From NCBI GenBank assembly GCA_021781455.1, contig JAJXWV010000007.1, positions 56,460 to 120,459 on the forward strand: a stretch of 64,000 bases of DNA, in the 5' to 3' direction. Made by a program: the position numbers and the translations under genes. Origin of the DNA: Acidobacteriota bacterium (GTDB lineage Bacteria; Acidobacteriota; Thermoanaerobaculia; Gp7-AA8). Within the stretch, counting starts at the first letter, position 1. Each line of letters opens with the position of its first letter. The notes under the pieces were generated by a model. That model was given only the letters and a program-made list of their open reading frames with translations, was not told the origin of the DNA and did not search any database. Positions 42,080 to 50,931 of the stretch are shown in pieces.

Positions 42080-44347
42080 TCAATGGGGGGTGTCAATTTC
42101 ACCGCGCCCGAAGATCCGGCCGGCGCGCAGGTCGAGGGAGACGGTGCCGTTGAGGTCGGTTCGCCAGATCCGGATGCGTCGTTCGGTCAGCGCTTCCACG
42201 ACGGATGGATGGGGATGACCGAAGCGGTTCTGGCGCCCGCAGGAGATGACGCCAATGCGCGGGGTGACGGCGTCGAGGAAGGCCGGCGTGGAGGAGCTCT
42301 TGCTTCCGTGATGAGCGACTTTGAGAACGTCGCAGCGGGAGATCCGGTCGAGCAGGTCGCGCTCCGCCTCGGCCTCCACGTCGCCGGTCAGAAGAACCCG
42401 CCGCCTCTCGATCTGCAGTCGCAGGACCAGCGAGCTGTTGTTTTCCGCGGCTCGGCGGAAGCGGCTCTCGGCGACGAAGGCCGTGGCGTGAATGGAGGGC
42501 TCGATGAAGGTGTCGCCCTCGCGCACGAGATGGATGGGCGTGCGGCTGCGGATCGTCGCCGCCAGGATGTTTTCGGCGCATTCACCGGTAAATCGCCGCG
42601 GTGTGATCCAGATCGAGCCGACCTGGAGATGGTCGAGCACGGCCGGAAGACCGCCGCAGTGATCGGGGTGCGCATGGGTGAGAGCGACGACGTCCACGCG
42701 CCTGACACCGCGGTCGACGAGAAGCGGAAGGAGGGTCGTCTCGCCGAACCGGACCGCGTCGCTGCGGCCGCCGCCGTCGACGAGGATGACGCGGTCGGCC
42801 GCCCGCACCAGGATCGAGTCGCCCTGCCCGACGTCGAGGGCGACGACCTGCGCGCCCTCGACGCTGCGCAGCGCGCGAGCGCGAAGAACGGCGGCGGTGG
42901 TCGGTACCATCAGCGCGAGTGCGATCGCCACCGCGCGGCGGCGGGCGGTCAGCATGCTCATCGCGGCGAGCGCGGCAAGGAGTCCCGCCGCCAGGCTCAA
43001 TGCCGGAGGAGCGGTGAAGAATCCCGACGTCGTGGCGCCGGCTTCGTTCATCGCACCGCAGACTGCGTGGAGCAATCCGATGACGTTCAGCACCGCGGAC
43101 GAGGGAAACGCGCAGGCGACCGCGGCAACCACGAGCATCGCAAAGATGACCGGAGTCATGACGATGGTCAGGATCGAGCCGCCGATCGCGAACTGGTGGA
43201 AGTGTGCGAGCGTCAGCGGCACGATGGCGATCTCCGCCGCGATCGGAGCCACCAGCCACCTTGCCCTCCCGGTGAAGGGCTTGGCGATGAAGAGCAGCGA
43301 CGCCGCTCCGGCATAGGTCAGCTGGAACGCCGGATCGACCAGATCTGCCGGCGCGATCACGAGCCGCGACAGAGCCGCGATGCACCAGAGGTTCTCGATC
43401 GAAGTGGGCCGCTTGACCAGCCTCGACACCGCGTACAGGCCGATCCCGATGCTCGACCGCGACACCGATGCCGTCGGGCCGATGAACAGCGGAGCCAGAA
43501 ACGCAAACAGCAACAGAAGCCATTCAGAGGCGCGGGTGGCGTGTATCCAGCGCAGAAGCCAGGCGATCGCTCCCGCGGCGATGGCGATCTGCAGGCCCGA
43601 AAATACGAGCAGGTGATAGGTGCCGCCGCGCTTGAAGCTGTCGCGCACGTCGTCGTTCAACCGCTCGCTGCGGCCGAGGGCCAGGGCCTCGACCAGAGCG
43701 ACCTCGGTCGGATGTTCGGGTGCCAGCGGAGCGATCCGGCTGGCCAGGGCGCGGTTCCAGCGGGCTGGCGACCAGGGCGGAAGCGTGCCGCAGTAGCGCA
43801 TCAGCAATGGCGACTTGATCGAGAGGGTGAAGACGCCGCGGTCGTTGCGGCGGAGGAATCCACGGGCCTCGAGCGACCTCGAATCGCCGATGGGCGGCGG
43901 TTCGAAGCCGCTGTAGATCAGGAGCGGTTGGCCGATTTCGACCCCGTTCGCACGGAATTCGTTGACGTGCAGCAGATGCGATCCGCCGCGCGCCGCCCAG
44001 TCGTGATCGATGTCCGCTTCGATGGTCGTGAAGCGCTGCGGATCGAAAGCGGAAAAGGCGCGGAGCTCGGCCGCACGGAGCTGCCGGATGTGCACTGCCA
44101 TCGCGACGCCGGCGGCCAGTGCGAGCACTGCGATGACTCCGAGTGGCACGGGCACTCTTGCCTGTACTGGTTCTTCCGAATGAAGCCGGCACAGGCAGGA
44201 GTGCCTGTGCCACACGGCCATCGCGACGAGCACACCGATGGCGACGATGCCGAAGATCGTGATCCGCGGATGAACGACCGACGTGCCGAAGATCAGGCCG
44301 GCGGTGAAGGCGAGGAGCGGAAGGGCTGCGGGTGCGTCATGGCGCAC
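42080..44347 (-). CDS. comEC: ComEC/Rec2 family competence DNA-transport protein with in-frame repeat insertion
   Basis: The protein has 755 residues. An N-terminal membrane region and DUF4131-like segment come first, followed by the competence membrane domain (ALALGRSERLNDDVRDSFKRG, HLLVFSGLQIAI), and a C-terminal metallo-beta-lactamase domain (DVGQGDSILVRA, LTHAHPDHCGGLPAVLDHL, LLTGDVEAEAERDLL, VAHHGSKSSS). The protein forms the inner-membrane channel for DNA uptake. Residues about 43-68 (WHRHSCLCRLHSEEPVQARV...) interrupt the first membrane segments. They are the translation of a palindrome (44143-44219) related to GGCACAGGCAGGAGTGCC elements. The reading frame is kept. Confidence 0.93.
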   Translation of the reverse strand: MRHDAPAALPLLAFTAGLIFGTSVVHPRITIFGIVAIGVLVAMAVWHRHSCLCRLHSEEPVQARVPVPLGVIAVLALAAGVAMAVHIRQLRAAELRAFSAFDPQRFTTIEADIDHDWAARGGSHLLHVNEFRANGVEIGQPLLIYSGFEPPPIGDSRSLEARGFLRRNDRGVFTLSIKSPLLMRYCGTLPPWSPARWNRALASRIAPLAPEHPTEVALVEALALGRSERLNDDVRDSFKRGGTYHLLVFSGLQIAIAAGAIAWLLRWIHATRASEWLLLLFAFLAPLFIGPTASVSRSSIGIGLYAVSRLVKRPTSIENLWCIAALSRLVIAPADLVDPAFQLTYAGAASLLFIAKPFTGRARWLVAPIAAEIAIVPLTLAHFHQFAIGGSILTIVMTPVIFAMLVVAAVACAFPSSAVLNVIGLLHAVCGAMNEAGATTSGFFTAPPALSLAAGLLAALAAMSMLTARRRAVAIALALMVPTTAAVLRARALRSVEGAQVVALDVGQGDSILVRAADRVILVDGGGRSDAVRFGETTLLPLLVDRGVRRVDVVALTHAHPDHCGGLPAVLDHLQVGSIWITPRRFTGECAENILAATIRSRTPIHLVREGDTFIEPSIHATAFVAESRFRRAAENNSSLVLRLQIERRRVLLTGDVEAEAERDLLDRISRCDVLKVAHHGSKSSSTPAFLDAVTPRIGVISCGRQNRFGHPHPSVVEALTERRIRIWRTDLNGTVSLDLRAGRIFGRGEIDTPH
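44143..44219. repeat. GTGGCACxGGCA palindrome inside comEC
   Basis: GTGGCACGGGCACTCTTGCC pairs with GGCAGGAGTGCCTGTGCCAC across a GTACTGGTTCTTCCGAATGAAGCC-type spacer (about 24 nt, in positions 44166-44190). It is read in frame and adds about 25 residues to ComEC. Confidence 0.85.
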
Positions 44348-45530
44348 GCTCGAACGAAGAGAGCGTCTCGACGTGGTGCGTGTTGGGAAAGAGATCGAGG
44401 AGGTCGAGGGTGGAGAGTCGCCAGCCCGACGCGATCAGCCGGCTCGCGTCACGGGAAAAGGTTACGGGATCGCAGGCCAGGAAGCAAATCATCGAGCCGG
44501 CCCGCTCGGCGATGCTTTCGATGACGTTGGTGCGCACTCCGGAGCGTGGCGGATCGAGAAAGACGAAGTCGGCGCGCGCCATCTGGTTGGCGTATTGCTC
44601 GACCGGCTGATTGACGATCCGCACGTTCGCGGAGGTATTGCGCTTTGCCCACCGCGCAGAGACGGCGGAGCCCTCGACAGCGGTGACGCGATCGAAAATA
44701 CGAGCGAGCGGCGCGGTGAAAAAGCCGGCGCCGGCATAGAGGTCGATCGCCGACGTCTTCTCCGGACATCTCTCCGCGTGCTGCCTCACGAGGCGCAGCA
44801 TCGTGCCGAGAAGGTGGCGGTTGACCTGGAAGAAAGAGTCGGTCGACAGAGTGAACGTGAAGTCTTCCACCGGGATGGTGATCTCGCGTTGGTCGGTGAT
44901 CAGCTGGCCGTGGAGCTCCCAGATCTCGAGGTCGGTGGACGTCGTAGGGACGCGCAGCAGCGCGTCCGCTCCCCCGTCGTGAGCTGCGGACGCGCTGCTG
45001 CGCGTCCCTGCGACATTCGAAGCACCGGACCCGACCGTTCGCGCAGTCTCGACACCGACGACCTCGCATTCGCTCGACAGCGGCACCACCCGATTCGAGC
45101 GGGTGGCGAAAAATCCGATGTCGTTGCCGTCTCGGTGGAGGCGCGATCGCAGCCTGTAGTTCAGCGGCGACGGGTGAACGGCAATCGGCGGCAGCGAGGC
45201 GGGATCGATCTTTCCGATGCGCCGGAGCGACTCCCGAAGGATTCGTTCCTTGGCCCGGAGCTGTGCGTCGAGACGCAGGGCGGTCCAGTCACAGCCGCCG
45301 CATTCGTCCGCGACCGGGCAGGGGAGCGCGCGGCGGAGTGCGCTCGGCTCGAGGAGCCGCACCAGCTCGCCGCGGGTGAATCCCTTCTTCGCTTCCGTGA
45401 TCCGCACCACGGCGACGTCGCCGGGATAGAGGCCGCTGACGAAGACCGGCAGACCGTCGACGCGCGCGAGCGCTGCGCCGCCTGCAACGAGCTCGGTCGG
45501 AGTGATCGTGATCTCGTCGCCGGGTTTCAT
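44337..45530 (-). CDS. 23S rRNA (uracil-5-)-methyltransferase, RlmD/TrmA family, with in-frame repeat insertion
   Basis: The protein has 397 residues from ATG 45530. The N-terminal TRAM-like domain (EITITPTELVAGGAALARVDG) precedes the iron-sulfur cluster cysteines in LPCPVADECGGCDW and SSECEVVG. The SAM-binding block is AIDLYAGAGFFTAPLA. The catalytic Cys is in FLACDPVTFSRD. FVFLDPPRSGV is diagnostic. The enzyme methylates uridine C5 in rRNA. Residues about 171-196 (GTRSSASAAHDGGADALLRVP) are the translated GGACGCGCAGCAGCGCGTCC repeat inserted before the DLEIWELHGQ strand. The end overlaps the comEC start by 11 bp. Confidence 0.92.
   Translation of the reverse strand: MKPGDEITITPTELVAGGAALARVDGLPVFVSGLYPGDVAVVRITEAKKGFTRGELVRLLEPSALRRALPCPVADECGGCDWTALRLDAQLRAKERILRESLRRIGKIDPASLPPIAVHPSPLNYRLRSRLHRDGNDIGFFATRSNRVVPLSSECEVVGVETARTVGSGASNVAGTRSSASAAHDGGADALLRVPTTSTDLEIWELHGQLITDQREITIPVEDFTFTLSTDSFFQVNRHLLGTMLRLVRQHAERCPEKTSAIDLYAGAGFFTAPLARIFDRVTAVEGSAVSARWAKRNTSANVRIVNQPVEQYANQMARADFVFLDPPRSGVRTNVIESIAERAGSMICFLACDPVTFSRDASRLIASGWRLSTLDLLDLFPNTHHVETLSSFERAP
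44944..45018. repeat. GGACGCGCAGCAGCGCGTCC double hairpin, copy 2, inside a gene
   Basis: It has the same blocks as at 8238 and 48592. Here it lies within the RlmD-like gene and is translated in frame with no stop. Confidence 0.9.
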
Positions 45531-45560
45531 CGGGGCGATTGTAGTAGTGGTGACGAGGAC

Positions 45561-45625
45561 GAATGCGACCGATGGGACGGATGGGACCGATGGGACGGCC
45601 GGCACCATCGGTCCCATTCGTCCCA
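45561..45625. repeat. Nonamer hairpin, GATGGGACC/GATGGGACG units
   Basis: Three 9-nt units in the left arm (CGATGGGAC) face two inverted units (ATCGGTCCC, ATTCGTCCC). It lies upstream of the RlmD-like gene and between it and sucC. It shows that the unit period is not always seven. Confidence 0.85.
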
Positions 45626-45716
45626 CAGGTTCTGAACCGCGTGCTCACCACCGTTCTGCCTCCGTCCTTTCGTCACCGCATCGTTCCGCAGTCTTTGTGA
45701 TAAAACCCGCCGCGCC

Positions 45717-46889
45717 ATGAAGGTTCACGAATATCAAGCGAAAGAAATCCTCAGACGCTACGGCGTTCCCACTCCGCGCGGCATCGTGGTCGACAACCCC
45801 GAAGACGCGCGCCAGGCTGCCAAGGAGCTCGGCGGCCGCGTCGTGGTCAAGGCGCAGATCCACGCCGGAGGCCGCGGCAAAGGGGGCGGCGTCAAGCTCG
45901 CCAACAACGCCGACGAAGCGCACGACATCACGAAGAAGATGCTCGGCATGACGCTGGTGACGCACCAGACCGGCCCCGAAGGCCGCGTCGTGCGCAAGGT
46001 GCTGATCGAGCAGGCTCTCAACATCGCCCGCGAGCTCTACCTCGGCATCACTCTCGACCGGCGCATCGGCATGCCCACGGTCATGGCCTCCCAGCAGGGC
46101 GGCATGGAGATCGAGGAAGTGGCCGCGCGCGATCCGAAAGCGATCCACCGCGAGCCGATCGACGCCGTCCTGGGTATCCAGCCGTTCCAGGCCAAGAACA
46201 TCGCCCTGGCCCTCGGGCTCAGCGGCGACTCGTACAAGAAGGGCGTCGACTTCGCGCAGAAGCTCATGCGCGCCTACATCGACACCGACGCCTCGCTCGC
46301 CGAGATCAATCCGCTGCTGGTCACGAAAGAGGGCGACGTCCTGGCCCTCGACTGCAAGATGAACTTCGACGACAACGCGCTGTTCCGGCACAAGGACATC
46401 GTCGAGATGCGCGACCTCCACGAGGAGGATCCCCTCGAAGTGGAGGCTTCGAAGTACAGCCTCAACTACATCAAGCTCGACGGAAACGTCGGCTGCATGG
46501 TCAATGGTGCCGGCCTGGCCATGGCTACCATGGACACGATCAAGCTGGCCGGCGGCGAGCCTGCGAACTTCCTCGACGTCGGCGGCGGAGCGAGCTCGGA
46601 ACAGGTGGCCAACGCGTTTCGTATCATTTTAAGTGACAAAAATGTGAAAGCGATTTTAATCAATATTTTCGGCGGCATCGCCCGCGTCGATCGCATCGCC
46701 GAGGGCGTCGTGGCGGCGTCGCGCGAGATCGGATTGCCGGTCCCCGTGGTGGTCCGCCTCGAAGGAACGAACGTCGAGCTCGGGAAGGAAATCCTGGCCA
46801 AGTCGGGCCTGCCGCTGATCACCGCGGACGGCATGTGGGACGCCGCACAGAAGGTGGTCGCGGCGGCAAAGCAGGCGCGACCATCCTGA
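45717..46889 (+). CDS. sucC: Succinyl-CoA synthetase, beta subunit
   Basis: The protein has 390 residues. The ATP-grasp domain starts [18 protein letters not shown] and contains [41 protein letters not shown] carries metal ligands. The CoA-ligase domain has [17 protein letters not shown] and [16 protein letters not shown]. It forms succinyl-CoA and ATP (or GTP) with SucD in the TCA cycle. Within the conserved segment [17 protein letters not shown] (46624-46672) codon use switches to AT-rich, including two TTA. sucD follows after 53 bp. Confidence 0.97.
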   Translation: MKVHEYQAKEILRRYGVPTPRGIVVDNPEDARQAAKELGGRVVVKAQIHAGGRGKGGGVKLANNADEAHDITKKMLGMTLVTHQTGPEGRVVRKVLIEQALNIARELYLGITLDRRIGMPTVMASQQGGMEIEEVAARDPKAIHREPIDAVLGIQPFQAKNIALALGLSGDSYKKGVDFAQKLMRAYIDTDASLAEINPLLVTKEGDVLALDCKMNFDDNALFRHKDIVEMRDLHEEDPLEVEASKYSLNYIKLDGNVGCMVNGAGLAMATMDTIKLAGGEPANFLDVGGGASSEQVANAFRIILSDKNVKAILINIFGGIARVDRIAEGVVAASREIGLPVPVVVRLEGTNVELGKEILAKSGLPLITADGMWDAAQKVVAAAKQARPS

Positions 46890-46942
46890 AGCGCACAGCG
46901 CCGAAGGATCTCGTCCGACTGCGTACGAACAAGGAAAGCTAA

Positions 46943-47845
<903 letters not shown>

Positions 47846-47848
47846 ACG

Positions 47849-47922
47849 AGTCCTGAGTCCTGAGTGCTGAGTCCTGAGTGAGCGGCAAGCGTCTGTTTTC
47901 AGGCTCAGGACTCACCTGAGCC
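47849..47922. repeat. CTGAGTC heptamer hairpin
   Basis: Four left units and two or three right units lie between convergent sucD and the carbonic anhydrase gene. The anhydrase TGA stop (reverse of TCA at 47912) is within the right arm. Confidence 0.85.
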
Positions 47923-48574
47923 GCTCGACCTTCCCGCTGGCCACGTCGTAGTAGGCCGGCACGATCTCGACCTGTTTCTTTGCGACCGCGTCTCGAAGGA
48001 CGCTGCTGTGGTCGACCAGGTATCTGGCCGTGAAGCGGGTGTTCGCTTCAATGGCGCGCCGCAGTTCGGCCGCCGTCGGAGAGTTGGTCCGCGGAATTCC
48101 GTCGAATGACTCGCGAATGCGCTGCACGAGCGCGACGAGGGAGGGCGTGGACGGGTCCGTCGTCTTCAGCGCGGCTGTCACGGCTCCGCACTGGCTGTGA
48201 CCCATGACGACGATCAGCTTCGTCCAGCCGTGGGCCACCGCGTACTCGAGGCTGGCGATGTCGAATGGATCGGCGATCGTTCCCGCGACCCGCACGACGA
48301 AGAGCTGGTTGATCGAATGATCGAACACGAGCTCGGGTGGAACGCGGCTGTCGGCGCAGGAGAGGACTGAAACCGGCGGAGACTGATGTCCCGCGCTCTC
48401 CCCGCGTTTCCTGGCGAGGTCGCGGAACGTCAAGGTCCCGGCGACGAAGCGCCCGTTGCCGGCGGTCAGCTGTCGCCACAACTGCTCGGGTGTCGCGGTC
48501 TGCCCGCTCGCCAGAAGCGGACAGGCAAGAGCGAACGCGAGGATTGCAGCCCAGGACGATCGGATCAATCGCAT
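47912..48574 (-). CDS. Secreted beta-class carbonic anhydrase
   Basis: The protein has 220 residues. The signal peptide MRLIRSSWAAILAFALACPLLASG directs export. The zinc ligands are in LSCADSRVPPELVF (Cys and Asp) and VMGHSQCGAV (His and Cys). LWRQLTAGNGRFVAG is the family N-terminus. It hydrates carbon dioxide to bicarbonate outside the cytoplasm. Upstream in-frame codons translate the GGACGCGCAGC repeat and are excluded. GAGGAACA precedes the ATG. Confidence 0.93.
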   Translation of the reverse strand: MRLIRSSWAAILAFALACPLLASGQTATPEQLWRQLTAGNGRFVAGTLTFRDLARKRGESAGHQSPPVSVLSCADSRVPPELVFDHSINQLFVVRVAGTIADPFDIASLEYAVAHGWTKLIVVMGHSQCGAVTAALKTTDPSTPSLVALVQRIRESFDGIPRTNSPTAAELRRAIEANTRFTARYLVDHSSVLRDAVAKKQVEIVPAYYDVASGKVERLR

Positions 48575-48591
48575 TGTTCCTCCACAGGCAG

Positions 48592-48667
48592 GGAGGCGCA
48601 GCAGCGCGTCCGCAGCTCTCGTCGTTTTCACCTTCACCCGGGTTGCGGACGCGCTGCTGCGCGTCCC
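48592..48667. repeat. GGACGCGCAGCAGCGCGTCC double hairpin, copy 3
   Basis: GGGAGGCGCAGCAGCGCGTC pairs with GGACGCGCTGCTGCGCGTCC across about 35 nt. It lies in the divergent region between the carbonic anhydrase and the peptidase-E-like gene. Confidence 0.9.
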
Positions 48668-48721
48668 TACTCTCTTATTGGATGCTGCCGATTGTACGAC
48701 GCGATGTGCGAGGATGTTGCC

Positions 48722-49399
48722 GTGACGCAACCGCTCCACCTCTCACTTGCCATGGCGGCACGCTGCCTGGTTCTGATCGGCGGCGGCGAGTTCTCGTTTG
48801 GCGAGACCCGTGAGATCGACGAGTACCTCCTCTCGCAGATGCCGCCCGATCGTCGGACGGTCGCCTTTCTGCCGACTGCGTCGGGCTCGCCCGAATACGC
48901 GCTGCACCTCGGCCGCTATTTCAAGACCCTCGATCCCTCGATCGAGACCGTCAACGTGCCAATCTACCGCGGCCGCGACAGCCGCCGGCAGAAGAACCTG
49001 AACATGATTCTCTCGGCCGGCATGGTGTACCTCGGCGGCGGCGTCACGAATCAGCTGCTCGCCACGATGCACGAATCCGCCGCCGACATCGCCCTGCGCG
49101 ATGCCGCCGTCAACGGAACTGTCATCGCTGCGATCGGTGCCGCCGCTTCCTGTTTTGGCAGGCATGCCCGTGACATGCGCGGCGTCATGCCTGCCATCGA
49201 TGGCCTGGCCTGGTTGCCGGAAACGGTCGTCGAGACAGGCTTCGACCCGGCCGATGACGACATGCTGCGCCGGCTCATGTCCCTTCCAGATGTCCGGCTG
49301 GGAATCGGAATCCCGACATCGACCGCGCTGGCGATCGGCTCCGACGGAACGTCCCAGGTCATCGGCGGAGGAAACGTGGCGGTATTCCGGAAGAAGTAG
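48722..49399 (+). CDS. Type 1 glutamine amidotransferase-like / peptidase E-cyanophycinase family protein
   Basis: The protein has 225 residues from GTG 48722 (GCGAGGA upstream), or 215 from ATG 48752. LVLIGGGEFSFGETREIDEYLL and GMVYLGGGVTNQLLATM fit the peptidase S51/cyanophycinase fold. The nucleophile elbow, usually GxSAG, reads AIGAAASCFG here, so the classical serine is shifted or absent. The protein may be inactive or act by another residue. It has no signal peptide and no linked cyanophycin synthetase. Confidence 0.75.
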   Translation: MTQPLHLSLAMAARCLVLIGGGEFSFGETREIDEYLLSQMPPDRRTVAFLPTASGSPEYALHLGRYFKTLDPSIETVNVPIYRGRDSRRQKNLNMILSAGMVYLGGGVTNQLLATMHESAADIALRDAAVNGTVIAAIGAAASCFGRHARDMRGVMPAIDGLAWLPETVVETGFDPADDDMLRRLMSLPDVRLGIGIPTSTALAIGSDGTSQVIGGGNVAVFRKK

Positions 49400-49479
49400 A
49401 TCCGGACGGCAGCACCTGCCGGGCTCCGGACTCTGGCCTATCGGTTGCACCAGCGGACAGGACTGGAGGGAGGTGCCTT

Positions 49480-50205
49480 ATCGAAGCGCTGACCAAAGCC
49501 GTCGAGACGGAGAATACGCTGACGACCGAGGAGCTCGTCCGGCTCTTCTCCGTCCTGTCACATGACCTGAAGTCGCCGATCTTCGCGGTGGACGGATTCA
49601 GTGAGCTTCTGTCGGCCGATTACGCGGACAAGCTCGATGAAGAAGGCCGGGATTTCCTCGGCCGGATCCGCTCGAGCGCGCAGCACATGAAGCATGTCCT
49701 CGACGACATGTCCCACATGGTCAAGCTGCTGTCACGGCCGAGTGCGCGCCGTCCGACTCCGCTGCGGGAGATCGTCGAAGAGGTTCTCCACAAGTACAAC
49801 TACATGATCGAGGAGGGCGGCGTCCGCGTCGACGTTCCTTCGGACCTTCCGGTCGTGAATGCGGATTCCGAAAAGATGCGCGAGGCAATCGGCGCGCTCG
49901 TCGCCAATGCGTTGTTCTTCACCGACCGCGCCGTTGGCGAGCGGCAGATCGCCTTCGACTGTACCCCCAACCCGGGCGGAGGCTATCGTCTCTGCGTCCG
50001 CGACAACGGCATCGGTGTCGATCCGCGTTATGCATCGCAGGTGTTCGAACTGGGCGGGATGAGCAAGCTCGACAAGCCCCGCGGTGGCGGACCGGGTTAT
50101 GGCCTGTACCTCGCGAAGCGCATCGTCGAGACTCAGGGTGGGACGCTGTCGCTCGAATCCGCGCTCGGCACCGGAAGCACCTTCTGCTTCACGATCCCGG
50201 AATAG
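49480..50205 (+). CDS. Sensor histidine kinase lacking a sensor domain, possible AUC start
   Basis: The protein has about 241 residues. The H-box FSVLSHDLKSPIFAVDGF (about residue 20-40) and the dimerisation helices start almost at once. The HATPase domain has ALVANALFF (N-box), RDNGIGVDP (G1) and GGGPGYGLYLAK (G2). The coding frame extends upstream of the first GTG (49588), because the H-box lies before it, but there is no ATG/GTG/TTG. A GGAGGGAGG Shine-Dalgarno (49465-49473) sits 6 nt before ATC at 49480, the best start candidate. An assembly error or frameshift is the alternative. Its stop abuts the convergent rlpA stop. Confidence 0.75.
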   Translation: MEALTKAVETENTLTTEELVRLFSVLSHDLKSPIFAVDGFSELLSADYADKLDEEGRDFLGRIRSSAQHMKHVLDDMSHMVKLLSRPSARRPTPLREIVEEVLHKYNYMIEEGGVRVDVPSDLPVVNADSEKMREAIGALVANALFFTDRAVGERQIAFDCTPNPGGGYRLCVRDNGIGVDPRYASQVFELGGMSKLDKPRGGGPGYGLYLAKRIVETQGGTLSLESALGTGSTFCFTIPE

Positions 50206-50775
50206 CTACTGAGCGGTCACGACGCCGGTATCGGCGGTTGCCACTGGCTCGAGCTTCCAATCTTCGGGCAACGGTTCCTCGCCCGGGAGGGCAATGACCC
50301 GGATGTCGACGTAACGGTCTTCCGCACGATCGACGCCGAGGGCTCGCGCCGCGGCCCGAGAGAGGTCGAGGACGAATTTCTTCGCGTACGGGCCCCTGTC
50401 GTTGACACGGCAGCGGATCTTCTTCCCTGTCGCCCGCGCCGTAACCTCGATCCAGGTGCCGAGAGGGAGTGTGAGGTGGGCGGCGGTCAGACGCCGGTTC
50501 CGGAAGATCTCGCCCGTCGCGGTCAATGTCCCATCGAGTGATCTCGAGTAGTAACTGGCCAGGCCGGCGAGCTTGTGTGTCGTTGCCAGCGCCGCGTACC
50601 TCAGCGCGCGCATTTCCAACGGGTCCGGCTGCGGGTCTGGAGTGAATGTCGTGGCATTCGCTGCCGGCGGCGGGACATGGAGCTGGTCCTCGCAGCCGTA
50701 GGTTTGTGCCTTCGCTGTGGGTATCAGTGCGAGAGCAGCCAGGAGGACGACGCTGAATGCGACTTGCCGGGTCAT
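50206..50775 (-). CDS. rlpA: Septal ring lytic transglycosylase RlpA family protein
   Basis: The protein has 189 residues. The signal peptide is MTRQVAFSVVLLAALALIPTAKA. The double-psi beta-barrel contains LAGLASYYSRSLDGTLTATGE, AAHLTLPLGTWIEVTA and RVNDRGPYAKKFVLDLSRAA (conserved Asp). RlpA cleaves denuded glycan strands. No SPOR domain is present, so it is a short form. Its TAG stop directly adjoins the kinase stop (TAGCTA). It belongs with the lytic transglycosylase nearby as cell-wall remodelling genes. Confidence 0.9.
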   Translation of the reverse strand: MTRQVAFSVVLLAALALIPTAKAQTYGCEDQLHVPPPAANATTFTPDPQPDPLEMRALRYAALATTHKLAGLASYYSRSLDGTLTATGEIFRNRRLTAAHLTLPLGTWIEVTARATGKKIRCRVNDRGPYAKKFVLDLSRAAARALGVDRAEDRYVDIRVIALPGEEPLPEDWKLEPVATADTGVVTAQ

Positions 50776-50931
50776 CGGAGCGGCTCATTCTACGGGGAGT
50801 TCAAAGGCTGCGCCAATGTGGTTCCTGCTATCACAATTAAGTACCTGATTAGCCAATATCTTAGAATCGAACAATCATGGTCCGCCGGTTGCAAATAACC
50901 TTGGGCAGGCCAGGCCCGCCGGAGGTTCCGA

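Noticed and set aside
41981..44524. 847-residue open frame on the plus strand opposite comEC
   Set aside because: It is the GC-rich shadow of comEC: low complexity, Arg/Gly/Asp-rich, and without any domain, while the minus-strand frame has all ComEC motifs.
47912..48739. Longer carbonic anhydrase start at 48739
   Set aside because: The extra N-terminal residues are translated from the GGACGCGCAGC repeat. The signal peptide and ribosome-binding site support ATG 48574.
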